DNA of 64,000 nt from Pseudomonas brassicacearum subsp. neoaurantiaca (GTDB lineage: Bacteria; Pseudomonadota; Gammaproteobacteria; Pseudomonadales; Pseudomonadaceae): assembly GCF_013608025.1 (NCBI RefSeq), contig NZ_VDLV01000049.1:82114-146113 (forward strand), in the 5' to 3' direction. Below the pieces are notes generated by a model. It ran no database searches. It saw only the letters and a program-made list of their open reading frames with translations, and was not told where the DNA came from. The stretch's first letter is position 1, and every line of letters begins with the position of its first letter. Positions 35,952 to 44,369 of the stretch are shown piece after piece. The position numbers and the translations under genes are program-made.

Positions 35952-36839
35952 ATGCCATCTCCTAAACCACTCAAGGAAAGTAAAGTGACCAGTAAAACCA
36001 TCGGTTCGATCGGCGCAGCCATTATCGGCGTGGCCCTGTTGTGTGTCTTCTTCGGCAGTTGGTACACGGTTGATGAGACCGAACGCGGCGTGCTTCTGCG
36101 CAACGGCGCGCTGGTGGGGGTGGTTGAGCCGGGACTGTCGTTCAAGACGCCCTTTATCGAATCGGTCCGCCTGATCAGCACACAGAGCCAAGTCACGTCC
36201 TACGACGATCTGCAGGCCTATAGCAAGGATCAGCAATCAGCCGAGCTCAAGGTGTCCGTGTCCTGGCACATCGCGCCTTCCGATGTGGCGAAGGTCTATA
36301 CCCAGTTCAAGGACCTGGAAGGTATTCGCGACCGGATGATCAGCCGGCAGGTGCCGACACAGGTCGAGAACGTGTTCGGCAAGTTCAACGCCGTCGCCGC
36401 CGTGCAGAATCGCGTCCAGTTGGTCAACGATATTTCCGCTGCGATCAAATCGACGATTACCGGCCCGGTGATCATCGACAGCGTCCAGGTTGAAAACATC
36501 GACTTCAGCGACGCCTACGAAAAAGCCATCGAAGCGCGCATGGCAGCGGAAGTCCAAGTGAAGACACGCGAGCAACAACTCGCCACCGAGCAGGTCCAGG
36601 CGCAGATTCGCGTGACCCAGGCCCAGGCGGAGGCCGATTCGCAAGTCGCCCAGGCCAAGGCGGACGCCCTGGCCACCGAGCTGCGCGGCAAAGCTGAGGC
36701 CGAGGCGATCAAGGCGCGTGCCCAGGCGCTGGCCAGCAACCAGAATCTGGTGGAGCTGACCAAGGCCGAACGCTGGAACGGCGAATTGCCGACCACCATG
36801 CTGCCAAACAGCGCACTGCCTTTTATCGATCTGAAGTAA
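35952..36839 (+). CDS. SPFH/prohibitin-like membrane protein
   Basis: This 295-residue protein has one N-terminal membrane helix (about 15-38), then an SPFH/band-7 domain beginning GSWYTVDETERGVLLRNG. A long Ala/Gln/Glu-rich coiled coil (about 190-270) follows, and the end is NSALPFIDL. Prohibitin-type proteins form oligomeric membrane scaffolds and often modulate FtsH proteolysis. AAAGGAAAC lies upstream of ATG 35952. It probably stands alone, preceded by the tRNA terminator. Confidence 0.9.
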   Translation: MPSPKPLKESKVTSKTIGSIGAAIIGVALLCVFFGSWYTVDETERGVLLRNGALVGVVEPGLSFKTPFIESVRLISTQSQVTSYDDLQAYSKDQQSAELKVSVSWHIAPSDVAKVYTQFKDLEGIRDRMISRQVPTQVENVFGKFNAVAAVQNRVQLVNDISAAIKSTITGPVIIDSVQVENIDFSDAYEKAIEARMAAEVQVKTREQQLATEQVQAQIRVTQAQAEADSQVAQAKADALATELRGKAEAEAIKARAQALASNQNLVELTKAERWNGELPTTMLPNSALPFIDLK

Positions 36840-36845
36840 GTTGCA

Positions 36846-36871
36846 TCGGCGCGGTCAATTCTGGCCGCGCC
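36846..36871. terminator. GC-rich hairpin after the SPFH gene, possible terminator
   Basis: GGCGCGGTC and GGCCGCGCC arms enclose a short loop six bases after the stop. The T-run that would confirm intrinsic termination is missing. Confidence 0.45.
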
Positions 36872-37108
36872 TCCGCTACCTGCCTGCGCAACGCAGCCGA
36901 ACAAACATCGCCCCCTCGTTGGTTGACGCTACACTTTGTTCACCGACGACCAGACGTTTACCGTTAGCAGGGAGCTCAACGTGTACCCAGGCAAAAAACC
37001 AACGCAACGCTTGCGCAATACTCCTCCCTCCGCCCCTCGTCCCGATAACCGCTTTTCACTCCCCCACCCGGCACCTGCTTCGGCAGTCGTCCTGGACAGG
37101 AGAAACAC

Positions 37109-38902
37109 GTGACCATTCTTATCAGGAAATACAAATGGCCCGCCTTGTTGGCCGCGGCGCTGATTGTTTTCTCGGCGTTGATTTTCTTTTTGATCAAGTC
37201 CTATACGTACGATTCATCGACCTATTTCGAATCGCGCGATTTCATCCGCCAGCTTAAACAGGCCGACGCCAACTGGAATGTGAAAATTCTCAGAAAGAAG
37301 ATCGGCGTCAACAACAACCTGTCCTTGGCCCCACCGCCTGAAGCACAAAGTCGCTGGGAACAATTGGAACGGCTGAACAATTCGGGTCCCTTGGCATCGC
37401 TTTGGGCATCACGCCGCCAGGGTTATGTGGATGCGGTCCAGAACAAGCGCCTGCTGGTCGAACAATTCGAACAACACAATGCCAACCTGCGCAGGTCCCT
37501 GGATGAACTTCCGACCGTCGAGGATGACATTCAAGCCCTGCTCCAAGGGATGGAATCCAGTGGTGAAACCGCTCGCCTGACCGCGGCCTCCAGCGTGCTC
37601 GATCTGGCGTTGACCACCTCGGAATACGCGCTTTATGCGACGTCGGATAAAGCGAGGGAAGTGCAGGATCAGTTAAGCGAACTCGAACGCCGGATTGACG
37701 AACTGCCCCCCTCCTACCGGCCCGCTTTTGTCTTACTGATGCACCATGCCAAGACCGTTATCGAGGAACAGCCGCTGGTCAACGACCTGCTGGATCGCAT
37801 CAGCGTGATCCCCGTGGCCCAGGAGCTGGACAACATCAACGAACTCTTGAACGAAACCCAACGCCGGACAGCCGCGACAGACCGCAAATACCATATGTAC
37901 CTGGCCGTGTGCGCCAGCCTGATGGCGCTTCTGATGATCTACCTGGCCGTGCGGCTGGTGCGCAGCTATTCAGTCATCAATCAGATCAACCATGAACTTC
38001 AAACCGCCAATGATCGGCTGGAAGAGCGCGTGCAGGAGCGAACCCGCGAGCTGAAGGAGGCCGAGCGGGAGCTGGTGGACGCGGCGCGCATGGCAGGCAT
38101 GGCCGAGATCGCCACCAACGTGTTGCACAACGTCGGCAACGTCCTCAACAGCGTGAATATTTCAGCGGAGCTGGTGACGCGCAAGTTGAAGAACAGTAAG
38201 ACGCAGGGCTTGGGGAAAGCCGTCAGGATGATGAATGAACATGCCACAGACTTGGGCCAGTTCATCACCGAGGACGAAAAAGGCAAGTTGTTGCCTCGTT
38301 ATTTCAATGAGCTGGTGGATTCCGTTGCCAACGAGCAAGTGCAACTTATTGAAGAGCTGGCGCAGTTGACCAAGAGCATCGACCACATCAAGGAAATCGT
38401 CACGACGCAACAAACCTATGCCGGTGCTGCCCGGCTGGTCGAGCCGCTGAAGGTCAGCGACTTGTTCGAAGATGCGCTACGCATGAACTCGGGCGCGCTG
38501 AGTCGACATCATGTCACGGTGATCAAGGATTACCAGGACAGCCCGCTGATCATGGGCGATAAACACCGCTTGCTGCTGATCCTGATCAACCTGATCAGCA
38601 ATGCCAAGTTCGCCATGTCTCATGTCGATCATCCACGGGAAATGACGCTGGGCATCCGCATCGTCGACCCGACGACATTGCACATCAGCGTCAAGGATCG
38701 CGGCGAAGGCATCGCGCCGGAGAACCAGGCCCGGATCTTCAATCATGGCTTCACCACCCGTAAGGACGGTCATGGGTTCGGGTTGCATAGCTGTGCCTTG
38801 GCCGCTGTGGAAATGAAGGGTCGCCTCTACGTCCACAGTGATGGGCCAGGGCAAGGCGCCCTGTTTACGCTAGAAGTTCCACTGGAACGGGCGGAGACAT
38901 GA
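37109..38902 (+). CDS. Orphan membrane sensor histidine kinase
   Basis: This 597-residue kinase has a first membrane helix at about 9-30, a helical periplasmic sensor (about 31-260) and a second helix at about 263-285. A charged coiled coil (about 290-325) leads to the phosphoacceptor His340 in ATNVLHNVGNVLNS, a non-canonical H-box subclass. A HATPase domain follows, with N-box near 497, DRGEGIAP, and the G-box GHGFGLH near 554. No response regulator gene is adjacent, so the partner is encoded elsewhere. The start is GTG 37109, six bases after AGGAG. Confidence 0.92.
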   Translation: MTILIRKYKWPALLAAALIVFSALIFFLIKSYTYDSSTYFESRDFIRQLKQADANWNVKILRKKIGVNNNLSLAPPPEAQSRWEQLERLNNSGPLASLWASRRQGYVDAVQNKRLLVEQFEQHNANLRRSLDELPTVEDDIQALLQGMESSGETARLTAASSVLDLALTTSEYALYATSDKAREVQDQLSELERRIDELPPSYRPAFVLLMHHAKTVIEEQPLVNDLLDRISVIPVAQELDNINELLNETQRRTAATDRKYHMYLAVCASLMALLMIYLAVRLVRSYSVINQINHELQTANDRLEERVQERTRELKEAERELVDAARMAGMAEIATNVLHNVGNVLNSVNISAELVTRKLKNSKTQGLGKAVRMMNEHATDLGQFITEDEKGKLLPRYFNELVDSVANEQVQLIEELAQLTKSIDHIKEIVTTQQTYAGAARLVEPLKVSDLFEDALRMNSGALSRHHVTVIKDYQDSPLIMGDKHRLLLILINLISNAKFAMSHVDHPREMTLGIRIVDPTTLHISVKDRGEGIAPENQARIFNHGFTTRKDGHGFGLHSCALAAVEMKGRLYVHSDGPGQGALFTLEVPLERAET

Positions 38903-38956
38903 AGGGACCGGCTGCACGGTGGGCCTTGATGCTCTCCGCGCAGCCGTTGCGCTTGG

Positions 38957-39148
38957 TTACTCGACGTTTTCGGGGCGCACGCGACGAGGCCTCCTGGCCG
39001 GCAATGCGGCGGCGTAGGCCAGCGCTTCTTCGCGCGTAGTAAAGGAACCCAGCCGGTCAGCCTGGGTGCACACCCTCCAGGGCCCGCTGTTTACGCTGAG
39101 CACGTCATAGCCATTGATGTGCATTTTCGTCAACATTGCAGTACTCAT
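38957..39148 (-). CDS. Small conserved protein, DUF2188-like
   Basis: This 63-residue cytoplasmic protein is built around YDVLSVNSGPWRVCTQADRL followed by SFTTREEALAYAAAL and a basic tail (ARRPRRVRP). The pattern of a beta hairpin, a polar turn, then a helix starting at T-x-EEA resembles DUF2188-type proteins; the assignment is tentative. Two ATGs lie in frame at 39154 and 39148. AGGAGG is eight bases before the second and only two before the first, so 39148 is chosen. Confidence 0.65.
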   Translation of the reverse strand: MSTAMLTKMHINGYDVLSVNSGPWRVCTQADRLGSFTTREEALAYAAALPARRPRRVRPENVE

Positions 39149-39261
39149 GGACATAACCTCCTTGGGAAAACGGGGTTGCGTTGCCTACCTTACTACCGGT
39201 TGACACCGGTTAGCCGACCGAGCGTCGCAATCCACACCCAGGCAGGAGCCATTCAAACGCC

Positions 39262-40161
39262 TCAATGGGAATCCGAATCCCACAGCCAGTCCCATAAACC
39301 CGGCAGATGCACCGGTTGGGACGTGTCCCTGACCGTACGAGCCATGGCCGCCCGTTCCAGAGCATGCTGGTCGTCATAAAACGGTTTGGCATCGGTCTTC
39401 AGGCCGGTGAGCCTGGCGCTGTCGAGCAGAATCTCAAGGTACTCCCGAGCGTGGCGGGCGGTGTACCGATTGAGATCATGAAAGGTCACCACGACCGGGA
39501 TCACCCCCTCCACCACAGGCAACTGTCCGTCAGCGATACGCTCGCGCACTTCCGAGAGCTGGCGCGTCAGGTTCATCCGCCGTCGCGGGCTCAGAGTGAT
39601 GCCCCAGACCTTCCCGTCATTGGCGCTCAGGTCTGTCAGCAATACATGCATCCCGTGCCGCTGATAGGCGGCGAAGGTGCGTTTGTCGTAACTCCAGAAC
39701 GGCGGCCGCACCAGGCTGGGCGGCGCGCCCGTGACCGCAGCGATATCACCTTCGCCGTTATCGAGGGACTGCTCCAACTCGTCAGGATCGAGAAACCGAT
39801 GATTGGTGTGCCAATGGGTGGCCGTATGAAAGCCAAGGACATGCCCTTCCAGATGCTCACGGCGCATGATCGAACGGCCTGTTTCACTTCCACCGGCTCG
39901 TGGCGCTCGAGTCTGGACAAAAAATACCGCCTTGATCCCAGGCTGAACGGTGTTCTGGGCCAAGGCATCCAGCACCTCGTCGCTCGGGTTCCATAAAGAT
40001 GATGCGCTGGGGCCGTCATCGAATGTCAGCAGGAAACGGATGGGAGGTTGCGCACGCAAGCGTTGTTCGGTTTTCGCGGTCAGTTCGATGGGCGGGCCGA
40101 TGCAACCCGACAAACCGCTGGCGAGAAGCGCCACGATCAACGCCCAGGCGATGTTTTTCAT
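39262..40161 (-). CDS. Polysaccharide deacetylase (NodB-type) lipoprotein
   Basis: This 299-residue protein has a lipoprotein signal with Cys20 in SGLSGC. The carbohydrate esterase 4 domain shows TFDDGP (Asp48/49) as metal/base motif, HTATH as the two-His metal site, RPPFW as motif 3, and a C-terminal VVVTFHDLN segment with the catalytic His. Such enzymes remove N-acetyl groups from peptidoglycan or exopolysaccharide. The lipid anchor places it in the inner or outer membrane facing the periplasm. AAAGG precedes ATG 40161. It is a single gene. Confidence 0.9.
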   Translation of the reverse strand: MKNIAWALIVALLASGLSGCIGPPIELTAKTEQRLRAQPPIRFLLTFDDGPSASSLWNPSDEVLDALAQNTVQPGIKAVFFVQTRAPRAGGSETGRSIMRREHLEGHVLGFHTATHWHTNHRFLDPDELEQSLDNGEGDIAAVTGAPPSLVRPPFWSYDKRTFAAYQRHGMHVLLTDLSANDGKVWGITLSPRRRMNLTRQLSEVRERIADGQLPVVEGVIPVVVTFHDLNRYTARHAREYLEILLDSARLTGLKTDAKPFYDDQHALERAAMARTVRDTSQPVHLPGLWDWLWDSDSH

Positions 40162-40388
40162 GTTTTGCCTTTATTCAGTGCCACATTACGTCGCCTTCGA
40201 TCCCTGGCACCGGTGTTTTCAAGCTCACCTTGGAGAAGGTTACCCGGGTTTGGTTCCACACCGTGAGCACGGTTGTTTGGCAACGCGCGACGCCCCTCTG
40301 CCAGCCCCGGCCTTGACCGTCTGGAAATCCGATGGAATTTTCCGAACGCCTCCGTATCCATCCGTATAGGATCAATTAGGGAGGATTT

Positions 40389-40643
40389 ATGGGCGGTCCA
40401 TCGCTTTACATCATCGACTACATGCTCCATGGCGAGCCCAAGTCTTTCATCATTCGCGCGGAAGTGATGAATAACTCCGAAGCTTGGCATTGGGCCAGTT
40501 GCGACGCGGGTGTTGGGCGCATACCCAAATTCGGCAGGGAGAAGGTCAAGCGGGTTTCCAAACCCATGGCAGAGAAATATGGCATTACCGATGTGCGCTG
40601 GCGAGCCTCCGTTGCGCCATCCTGGGTCAAGGAGTCTGGCTGA
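40389..40643 (+). CDS. Small conserved Pseudomonas protein (DUF6555-like)
   Basis: This 84-residue soluble protein contains LYIIDYMLHGEPKSF, a central AWHWASCDAGVGRIP, and a basic KVKRVSKPMAEKYGITDVRWR segment. I associate this pattern with a small Pseudomonas family labelled DUF6555, without known function. ATG 40389 has GGGAGG upstream. A 14-base motif shared with the gene at 41146 lies 51 bases upstream. GC-rich hairpins follow the stop. Confidence 0.7.
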   Translation: MGGPSLYIIDYMLHGEPKSFIIRAEVMNNSEAWHWASCDAGVGRIPKFGREKVKRVSKPMAEKYGITDVRWRASVAPSWVKESG

Positions 40644-40658
40644 ATCAAGTAAGGTTCC

Positions 40659-40687
40659 CGGCGCACCGACTGTCCAGTCGTGCGCCG
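40659..40687. terminator. Strong GC-rich hairpin after the 84-residue gene
   Basis: CGGCGCACcGACTG and CAGTCGTGCGCCG arms surround a two-base loop, 16 bases after the stop. There is no T-run, so it may act as an mRNA 3' stabiliser rather than an intrinsic terminator. Confidence 0.55.
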
Positions 40688-40737
40688 GATTCTTCGACAG
40701 ATCGCAAATAACTCAACTACGCTTAACCTCAGCATGA

Positions 40738-40755
40738 GCCGTCATCAATGACGGC
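40738..40755 (+). terminator. Hairpin GCCGTCAT / ATGACGGC
   Basis: An eight-base perfect stem with a two-base loop. A T6 run follows only about 14 bases later, after CTTCGTGCTGCCC, so it is a weak terminator candidate. Confidence 0.4.
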
Positions 40756-40796
40756 CTTCGTGCTGCCCTTTTTTCAAACTTGAATGGAGGTGTGAC

Positions 40797-41027
40797 ATGT
40801 CCGAAAAAGAGTCCATCACCACCCTGCTCACCTTATTGGAATCGCGCCAGGCACGATTGACAGCAGCCTGCAAGGAAATCGCCGACTGGGTCGACCACCA
40901 GGGCGGGCACCCCGCCGCAGTGCGCATCCGCGACCGGCTCAATGATATCGAAAAAGATGCTCCTTCGATCCAGAGTGCCTTGTCTTCACTCAAGCCTGCG
41001 GAACGCCCACTGCCAAAGTTTCGCTGA
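40797..41027 (+). CDS. Small helical protein, unknown function
   Basis: This 76-residue protein is almost wholly amphipathic helix (ITTLLTLLESRQARLTAACK), with WVDHQGGHPAAV in the middle and a Pro-rich end (PAERPLPKFR). No family is recognised. It has a good ribosome site (GGAGGTG, six bases before ATG 40797). It sits in a run of small single genes typical of stress-induced Pseudomonas loci. Confidence 0.65.
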   Translation: MSEKESITTLLTLLESRQARLTAACKEIADWVDHQGGHPAAVRIRDRLNDIEKDAPSIQSALSSLKPAERPLPKFR

Positions 41028-41145
41028 TGCACCTCACCGGTTCCCCCTGAACTCCACCGTTTGAAATCCGATGGAACAACGGCATTCCTTCGCCCCTCGA
41101 TATTGATAGGTATCGATGCAAGAGCCGTCAAAAGGGAGAACCACC

Positions 41146-41571
41146 ATGAATGCCAGAGTCCTGCTTTTCATCGCCTGCGCCTGCCCTGCCACCGTCATGG
41201 CGCAAGGGTGCGAGGTCATTAGCCGATCCCAAAGCCAGGCAGTGCCGGAAATCGAAACCCGTAGTTGCTACGAGTACAAGGGCGTGCCTTCTCAAGCCAT
41301 TGGCTGGTCATGCAGCAACGAAAGCAAGGGCACGTTGAGCACTGAAAAGAAACCGGTCGAGCGTTGCGCCCAAGGCTATGTGGCCACCTGCCAAGCCAGA
41401 TTGACCCAGGAGGCCCTCGCCAACCCCCATTCCACCAGCAAGGACCCAAGCGCAGGCTCGGCGAACATCCCGGACAACGCGCAGGTCACCTGGTATTACT
41501 ACGACGCGCAAAAGCTCCAGCAGGCCCAAAAGGATTGCGAGACCACCGGCGGCCAATGGAAAAACCGCTGA
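41146..41571 (+). CDS. Secreted small Cys-containing protein, unknown function
   Basis: This 141-residue protein has a signal peptide (about 1-20, ending VMAQG). The mature part has several Cys residues (GCEV, RSCYEY, WSCSN, ERCAQG, ATCQAR, KDCETT) that could form disulfides in the periplasm. The C-terminal TWYYYDAQKLQQAQKDCETTGGQW resembles a helix-turn motif of other small exported proteins. The start is ATG 41146 with AAGGGAG upstream; the extension to 41116 lacks a ribosome site. A 14-base upstream motif is shared with the gene at 40389. Confidence 0.7.
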   Translation: MNARVLLFIACACPATVMAQGCEVISRSQSQAVPEIETRSCYEYKGVPSQAIGWSCSNESKGTLSTEKKPVERCAQGYVATCQARLTQEALANPHSTSKDPSAGSANIPDNAQVTWYYYDAQKLQQAQKDCETTGGQWKNR

Positions 41572-41594
41572 CCGGGTGGCTCGCATCTCTGGCA

Positions 41595-41822
41595 TCAGCC
41601 CTTGCTGTGCTCCGGCGATGACGGCGGGTTCTTGACACCTCGCGGCCCGGCCACTCCCCAGACGATCAAGCCCAGTACAGGCAAGATGATCAGAAGCAGC
41701 GCCCAGCCTGCCTTGGTGCCAGCCGCCTTGTCGCTCCGAAAGACGCTGACGATTGCCCAAAGATCAACAAGCAACAGCAACACCGCGACGGCGATCCAGA
41801 AATAACTGGCTAGTTCAGACAT
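41595..41822 (-). CDS. PLDc_N-domain small membrane protein
   Basis: This 75-residue protein has two hydrophobic helices (about 5-27 and 39-60). The second contains the PLDc_N pattern KAGWALLLIILPVLGLIVWGVAGPRG. Such proteins correspond to the membrane anchor of cardiolipin synthases, but no catalytic HKD domain is present. A Pro/Ser-rich tail ends the protein. ATG 41822 has AAGAGGATTAAGG upstream. Its role is unknown. Confidence 0.82.
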   Translation of the reverse strand: MSELASYFWIAVAVLLLLVDLWAIVSVFRSDKAAGTKAGWALLLIILPVLGLIVWGVAGPRGVKNPPSSPEHSKG

Positions 41823-41916
41823 GGCCTTAATCCTCTTGTCAGTCTATGGATTAGGCATGGCCGCCATGGGTCCGTTCAAAGAATCTGCCCTGCTGGCCGC
41901 AATGACAATCGTGCTG

Positions 41917-42102
41917 CTACAAGCGCTCGTTCAGGTAGTCGACCCATTGCTCATAGGCCTCATGTTGACGCCGAACCGCCTCATCCCAAGCGGTCCCGGA
42001 CATTTGATGGATACAGATCAGCGCCATCATTTCCGACGTCGCTGCATCGAGCTCGACCAAGAGCTCATGGGATTTGACTTTGAAATCTTCAACGGTGGTC
42101 AT
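41917..42102 (-). CDS. Small conserved protein, unknown function
   Basis: This 61-residue, acidic, helical protein has EDFKVKSHELLVELDAA, a central MMALICIHQMSG, and a final W-x-x-AV-x-RQ-x-x-AYEQWVDYLN. I recall similar short proteins across Pseudomonas without functional annotation. The start is ATG 42102 preceded by GAGGAGAG. The frame extends to 42174 but that part lacks a ribosome site. Confidence 0.6.
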   Translation of the reverse strand: MTTVEDFKVKSHELLVELDAATSEMMALICIHQMSGTAWDEAVRRQHEAYEQWVDYLNERL

Positions 42103-42371
42103 CTCTCCTCGCTCCCCCACGACGGGGCCGGCCAGTCCACCCAACATTGATGCGTTTTTTCGGCGCTGATTCATTTTTGGCGATGATCGGTCGTTGGCGC
42201 AGCCTTCCGTCCCTATCCCTCGAACCGTTCGTGAAATATACGCAGCCTTTTTCCGTGGGCCGCGTTCCTACGGTCATGGACAACAAAATCGTTGTTGAAC
42301 ACTTCAATCGAGCAAGGCTCAAATATTGCAGTTATATTGCAATTTCATGACAGTCGAGGCTGGACAAGAAT

Positions 42372-42734
42372 ATGAAGATTCGAGCGACCGTCATCTGTGA
42401 AGAAGACCGCCACATCCTGCTGGTGCGTAAACCCAAGAGCCGCTGGGCCCTGCCCGGTGGCACCGTCGAGCGCGGCGAGACCCATGCCGATGCCGCGCTC
42501 AGGGAACTGTCGGAAGAAACCGGGCTGAGCGCCGAAAACCTGCTTTATCTGATGCAGTTCAGTGAAGGCGGCACCGAACATCACGTGTTCGAAGCGTCAG
42601 TCAACAACACAAAGGCGGCCAGGCCACAGAATGAAATCAGCGACTGCGTGTGGCACCCGCTGGAAGCCATCGCCCAGTTGCAGATGAAAAAAGGCATGCG
42701 GGAGATACTTGAGGCGTTTCGGCGCAGGCTGTAG
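42372..42734 (+). CDS. Nudix hydrolase
   Basis: This 120-residue pyrophosphohydrolase has a complete Nudix box. It runs GG-x5-E-x7-RELSEETG from about residue 29, with the metal-binding Glu pair in EET. It begins with the usual IRATVICEEDRHILLVRKP strand pair and WALPGG. Substrates are nucleoside diphosphates linked to another moiety; which one is not evident. The ribosome site is weak (ACAAGAAT). It converges on tRNA-Leu. Confidence 0.9.
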   Translation: MKIRATVICEEDRHILLVRKPKSRWALPGGTVERGETHADAALRELSEETGLSAENLLYLMQFSEGGTEHHVFEASVNNTKAARPQNEISDCVWHPLEAIAQLQMKKGMREILEAFRRRL

Positions 42735-42792
42735 TTCGCTGCAAGCGCCTTGGTCATTGCGGACCACATTGAAATTGCGGACCGGAAACGAA

Positions 42793-42828
42793 CAAGGGTT
42801 TGCATCAGCTTTCGCTCGCAAACCCTTG
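42793..42828 (-). terminator. Hairpin downstream of tRNA-Leu
   Basis: CAAGGGTTTGC pairs perfectly with GCAAACCCTTG around a 14-base loop, just after the tRNA-Leu 3' end on the minus strand. It is followed by GTTCGTTT, a weak T-tract. Confidence 0.7.
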
Positions 42829-42836
42829 ATTTTAGA

Positions 42837-42923
42837 TGGTGCCCGAAGCCGGAATCGAACCGGCACGCCCTTACGAGCGGGGGATTTTAAGTCCCATGCG
42901 TCTACCAGTTTCGCCATTCGGGC
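42837..42923 (-). tRNA. tRNA-Leu(UAA)
   Basis: This 87-base tRNA includes an encoded CCA. The acceptor is GCCCGAA / TTCGGGC. The anticodon loop ACTTAAAAT carries UAA, the variable arm is long (class II), and the T-loop is GGTTCGAATCC. Confidence 0.96.
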
Positions 42924-43074
42924 GGTAGCGCGGTGAAGCCGTGTGAAACTGTCAAATAGGTATCTGACAGGCTCGCGGCGGGTACAACAGAGGGGGAAAT
43001 ATATACATCCATCCCCGGTGAAGCAAGGTCGCCATTGCCCTTTTCAAGACAAAACCTTTCATTGCTCCGCAAAT

Positions 43075-43113
43075 AAAAAAGCTCTGTAGATCATGGATCT
43101 ACAGAGCTTTTTA
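43075..43113 (-). terminator. Terminator downstream of tRNA-Cys
   Basis: AAAAAGCTCTGTAGATC and GATCTACAGAGCTTTTT form a long perfect stem immediately after the tRNA-Cys 3' end. The terminator lies between the two tRNA genes, so tRNA-Leu probably depends on read-through or its own promoter. Confidence 0.92.
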
Positions 43114-43117
43114 AAAG

Positions 43118-43191
43118 TGGAGGCCGAAGTCGGAATCGAACCGGCGTAGGTGGATTTGCAATCCACTGCATAACCATTTTGCTATTCGGCC
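43118..43191 (-). tRNA. tRNA-Cys(GCA)
   Basis: This 74-base tRNA includes CCA. The acceptor is GGCCGAA / TTCGGCC, the anticodon loop ATTGCAAA carries GCA, and the T-loop is GGTTCGATTCC. The T-stem has one mismatch-like position (CGCCGG against CCGACT). Confidence 0.95.
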
Positions 43192-43529
43192 TCAATACGC
43201 CCGATGCAATGAAACACATCAGACGGATAAAAACTTATCCGGATATAGCCGCCAATAGCGAGCTATCTCCTTGAAAACATTGAAGTTTTTTACGCCTCGA
43301 TGCATTCGATGGGCGCAATTATGTACTCATTTGCCTAGGCTGACAACCCCTTGATTTCAAAAAAAATTTGCCCGGCGAGCAAGCCCGCGGCTCTTTCCCC
43401 CCGGTCAACACAACGAGCCGAAACCGGCCCCCACCCGGCTCATCGGCAAACCAGTAATGCCAACGGAACAACCGCCATTGCCTTTGGTTCATCCCTTATG
43501 TCGTCCCTGGATCAGTAAGGAGAACCATC
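43192..43529. other. 338-base gap between tRNA-Cys and the SRPBCC gene
   Basis: It holds the minus-strand tRNA promoter (43318-43346) and a GGATAAAAACTTATCC palindrome near 43224. An AT-rich AAAAAAAATTT tract lies near 43360. No gene was recognised. Confidence 0.6.
43318..43346 (-). promoter_or_regulatory. Sigma-70 promoter upstream of tRNA-Cys
   Basis: On the minus strand TTGTCA is followed after exactly 17 bases by CATAAT and then a GC-rich TGCGCCC discriminator. About 120 bases separate it from the tRNA 5' end, implying a long precursor leader. Confidence 0.65.
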
Positions 43530-44369
43530 ATGACTGAACGCCCAAAACTGGTGGCGAGCCGGGCTCCGGTACCCACGCCTTCTCATCCCAACCTCGGCAC
43601 GCCGGAGCGACTGGTGTCGCTGGCGGCCGGCTCATTGCTGATTGCCAACGGTCTTCGTCAGGGAGGATTCAAGGGCTTGCCGCAACTGCTGCTGGGTGCG
43701 TGCGCCGCCTGGCGGGCGTATTCCGGCACCTGCAGGATCAAGCGGGCCATGACCCACAGCCCCTTCGAGCAAACGTTCGAGCAGGATCGCGATTGGGACG
43801 GCAGCAAGGTGATTTCTCGCAGTATCACGATTGGCAAGCCCCGCGACGAGGTTTACGCGTTTTGCAGCGACCCGGCCAATCTTGGTGCGCTGATGCCGTG
43901 GATCGACGGGATCGAGCAGACCGGCGAACGCACCTATCGCTGGGTCGCTCACGGCCCGATGGACAAGACGCTGCATTGTGACCTCGAACAGTGCGAGCCC
44001 AAGGAAGGCCGCAAGCTGCACTGGGTCGCCGGCCCGGACAGACGCTTCAAGCACGACATCCAGATGCATTTCAGCGATGCGCCGGCCGGTCGTGGTACGC
44101 AGATCAAAGTCATCGTGGCATGCGAGACGCCCCTCGGCGCCGCCGGCTATGCCCTCGCCGCCGCTATTTCCCGGTTCTCCGACAAAGCCCTGTTGAACGT
44201 GTTGCGCAGCATCAAGCAACAACTGGAAACCGGTGAAGTCAGCACCAACAAAATGCGCGATCCGCAGACGAAGGATTTCCTCTTCGTACACCCGGCCTCC
44301 AGCGCGAAGCAAGCAGCGGCCAATGACTCACCCACTGACAAACCCGAACTCAATGGAGGTACCGTCTGA
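43530..44369 (+). CDS. DUF2892/SRPBCC fusion protein
   Basis: This 279-residue protein has an N-terminal YgaP-like (DUF2892) hydrophobic segment (about 24-66), which includes RLVSLAAGSLLIANGLRQGG. It is followed by an SRPBCC (START/polyketide-cyclase) ligand-binding domain (about 92-235) with RSITIGKPRDEVYAFCSDPANL. The combination suggests a membrane-tethered lipid- or aromatic-binding protein. Its TGA overlaps the ATG of a zinc alcohol dehydrogenase, implying a joint role. AAGGAG precedes ATG 43530. The ligand is unknown. Confidence 0.85.
   Translation: MTERPKLVASRAPVPTPSHPNLGTPERLVSLAAGSLLIANGLRQGGFKGLPQLLLGACAAWRAYSGTCRIKRAMTHSPFEQTFEQDRDWDGSKVISRSITIGKPRDEVYAFCSDPANLGALMPWIDGIEQTGERTYRWVAHGPMDKTLHCDLEQCEPKEGRKLHWVAGPDRRFKHDIQMHFSDAPAGRGTQIKVIVACETPLGAAGYALAAAISRFSDKALLNVLRSIKQQLETGEVSTNKMRDPQTKDFLFVHPASSAKQAAANDSPTDKPELNGGTV

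Noticed and set aside
43192..43317. Possible tRNA-Gly remnant in the long tRNA-Cys leader
   Set aside because: No acceptor/T-loop pair or GCC anticodon context could be aligned to the leader.
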